Assembly: GCA_028718505.1 (NCBI GenBank)
Contig: JAQULQ010000005.1
Span: forward strand, 3,729-35,941
From: Candidatus Colwelliibacteriota bacterium
GTDB taxonomy: Bacteria > Patescibacteriota > Minisyncoccia > UBA6257 > Colwellbacteraceae
DNA length: 32,213 bases
Reading direction: 5' to 3'
The notes beneath the pieces were generated by a model. The model was given only the letters and a program-made list of their open reading frames with translations. It was not told where the DNA came from and made no database searches. Shown here one piece after another: positions 31,101-32,213 of this stretch. The position numbers and the translations under genes are program-made. Numbering within the stretch: position 1 is the stretch's first letter; each line of letters opens with the position of its first letter.

Positions 31101-32213
31101 ATGAGAAAAATTGCCCCACAGGAATTGAAAAAAACGTCGATCCCCTTCACCTTCCCCGAAGAACCTACTGCAATTATTAAAGAGCTTAGGAATTACCTAG
31201 CCGGTAGAACCTCCGGTATTAGTCGCGATGAAGCACTTCTTGAAGAAGTTCTCAAGGTACTCTTCTGTCTTATAAATTTCCCACAAACGAAACTGCCTGA
31301 GGAAGAATTTGAAACAGCAAAAGAAATTCGGGCTGAATTTTCTAGACTCAAAAGCAAACTTAACGGCTTTTACGGCTCCGATGAAGAGATATTACTTGAT
31401 CCCAAGTCAATTCAATACGTTGCAGAGGGCCTTCGCAAAATCTTGAATAATATGAAGAGGGAGATCGACATCGTTGCAAATCTATATCAAGCATTTATTG
31501 GGGGAAGTATTAGAGGACAAGAAGGTCAATTCTTCACACCGCGAGTGGCTGTGGACTTTCTAGTTAAAGCAGTTGGAGTCAAAAGTAGTTGGAAAGTTAT
31601 AGATACCGCTTGTGGAGCATGTAGCTTCCTTACTCGATCTTATACGCAGGTGCTCAAGAAGGAGGGACCAGAGGAGGCCAAAAACTTTGCGAAGAAGAAT
31701 CTCTTTGGGATTGAGAAAGATGAGAAATTATCCAGATTGGCCAGAATTCATCTATATGTCCTTACCCAAGAACTCGGCAATATCAATAATGCAGACTCCC
31801 TATTAATAAAGAAGGGGTATTTAACCAACATAAGGGATGGGGATTTTGACTTAGTTATTACAAATCCACCCTTTGGCGCACGTATTAAATCCGCTGACGA
31901 AGAGACTTCGTCCAAGTATGAGCTCGGTCACAAATGGGAGAACAGGGATGGTAAGCTCGTAATGACAAGTCGGGTGGTTGAAAATACTCCTCCTCAGGTT
32001 CTATTTATGGAAAGAAATGTGCGAGCCCTGAAGCCAGGAGGGATGCTCGCGACCGTTATCCCTGAGAGTTTAGTTTCAAACGAGAATTACAAGAGTGTAG
32101 TTAATTATCTCTTAAGGAATACTTCCATTGAAGCAATAATTGGAATGCCCGAATCACTTTTTAAAACTTCCGGGAAGGGCGGCACCCATACAAAAACTTG
32201 CCTTTTAATCGCC
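31101..32213 (+). CDS. N6-adenine DNA methyltransferase, type I HsdM-like (partial at right edge)
   Basis: An open frame of 371 codons from ATG 31101 to the edge; missing from the ORF track because it has no stop in the window. The N-terminal about 130 residues are helical. GQFFTPRVAVDFLV starts the HsdM-type methylase domain. SAM motif I reads DTACGACSFL where DPACGTGGFL is usual, and motif IV is LVITNPPFGARI, intact. LKPGGMLATVIPESL is also typical of the family. It probably belongs to a type I or BREX-like restriction-modification set whose specificity and restriction subunits would lie to the right. Confidence 0.88.
   Translation, partial: MRKIAPQELKKTSIPFTFPEEPTAIIKELRNYLAGRTSGISRDEALLEEVLKVLFCLINFPQTKLPEEEFETAKEIRAEFSRLKSKLNGFYGSDEEILLDPKSIQYVAEGLRKILNNMKREIDIVANLYQAFIGGSIRGQEGQFFTPRVAVDFLVKAVGVKSSWKVIDTACGACSFLTRSYTQVLKKEGPEEAKNFAKKNLFGIEKDEKLSRLARIHLYVLTQELGNINNADSLLIKKGYLTNIRDGDFDLVITNPPFGARIKSADEETSSKYELGHKWENRDGKLVMTSRVVENTPPQVLFMERNVRALKPGGMLATVIPESLVSNENYKSVVNYLLRNTSIEAIIGMPESLFKTSGKGGTHTKTCLLIA

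Larger units (their letters stand above)
20220..32213. mobile_element. Putative integrative element / genomic island (right end outside window)
   Basis: From about 20.2 kb the sequence becomes visibly AT-richer and gene content changes from core functions to a large serine recombinase, a ParB-methyltransferase fusion, a phage-type HTH protein, a type I methylase, nucleases and unknown genes. They are arranged as two divergent transcription units around 27.6-27.9 kb. The left limit is placed between the WhiB gene and the first unknown gene. No attachment-site repeats could be confirmed and no terminase, capsid or conjugation gene is visible. It could equally be a defence island. Confidence 0.55.

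Overview
The window looks like a chromosomal segment from a small-genome bacterium, most likely a member of the Candidate Phyla Radiation (Patescibacteria). This is inferred from gene content: a very compact, overlapping murein/division cluster; a secreted protein ending in the peptidoglycan-binding module common in Parcubacteria-type genomes; a membrane-anchored Gmad2/GerMN protein; a short gamma-only DnaX; and several genes whose -10 box lies only 6-9 nt before the start codon. TGA is used as a stop, so the Gracilibacteria-type recoded lineages are unlikely. The left two thirds (1 to about 20.1 kb) read as core genome. The right third (about 20.2 kb to the edge) is visibly AT-richer and carries island-type genes.

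Left to right: 1-4445 is a leftward MacAB-like export operon (membrane-fusion protein, ATPase, two tandem permeases whose ends are almost identical in DNA sequence). 4484-5254 is a RecB-like nuclease. 5460-13001 is a leftward murein/division cluster (mraY, a D-aminoacylase-like gene lacking its metal ligands, ftsW, murG, gltX, an M23 murein hydrolase). 13068-15512 holds scpB/scpA and the divergent dnaX. 15540-17263 holds a GerMN lipoprotein-like gene, a small basic protein with its own terminator, and yjbQ.

17319-19656 is a divergent pair of special interest. A secreted alpha/alpha-toroid protein with a C-terminal wall-binding domain is preceded by what I read as a cobalamin riboswitch plus a terminator-like hairpin that includes the Shine-Dalgarno. 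Facing away from it is a ribbon-helix-helix protein fused to a Nudix domain with a degenerate catalytic box. I infer a surface cobalamin-capture protein, analogous to the alpha-domain of intrinsic factor. A WhiB-type iron-sulfur regulator follows.

20220-32213 is a putative mobile island. A seven-gene leftward operon starts from a perfect TTGACA/TATAAT promoter embedded in palindromes. It encodes a small protein of unknown function, a winged-helix-like protein, a 937-aa GHKL ATPase fused to sigma-70 region 4 and to DnaA domain IV, an S49 membrane peptidase, a Cas4-like nuclease, a NucS/DUF91-like nuclease and an unknown protein. Rightward genes encode a ParB-methyltransferase fusion, a phage-type HTH protein, a large serine recombinase and a type I HsdM cut by the window edge. 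The GHKL-sigma4-DnaA fusion with its peptidase and nuclease neighbours is the best candidate for an undescribed system. No tRNA, rRNA, CRISPR array or insertion sequence was seen.
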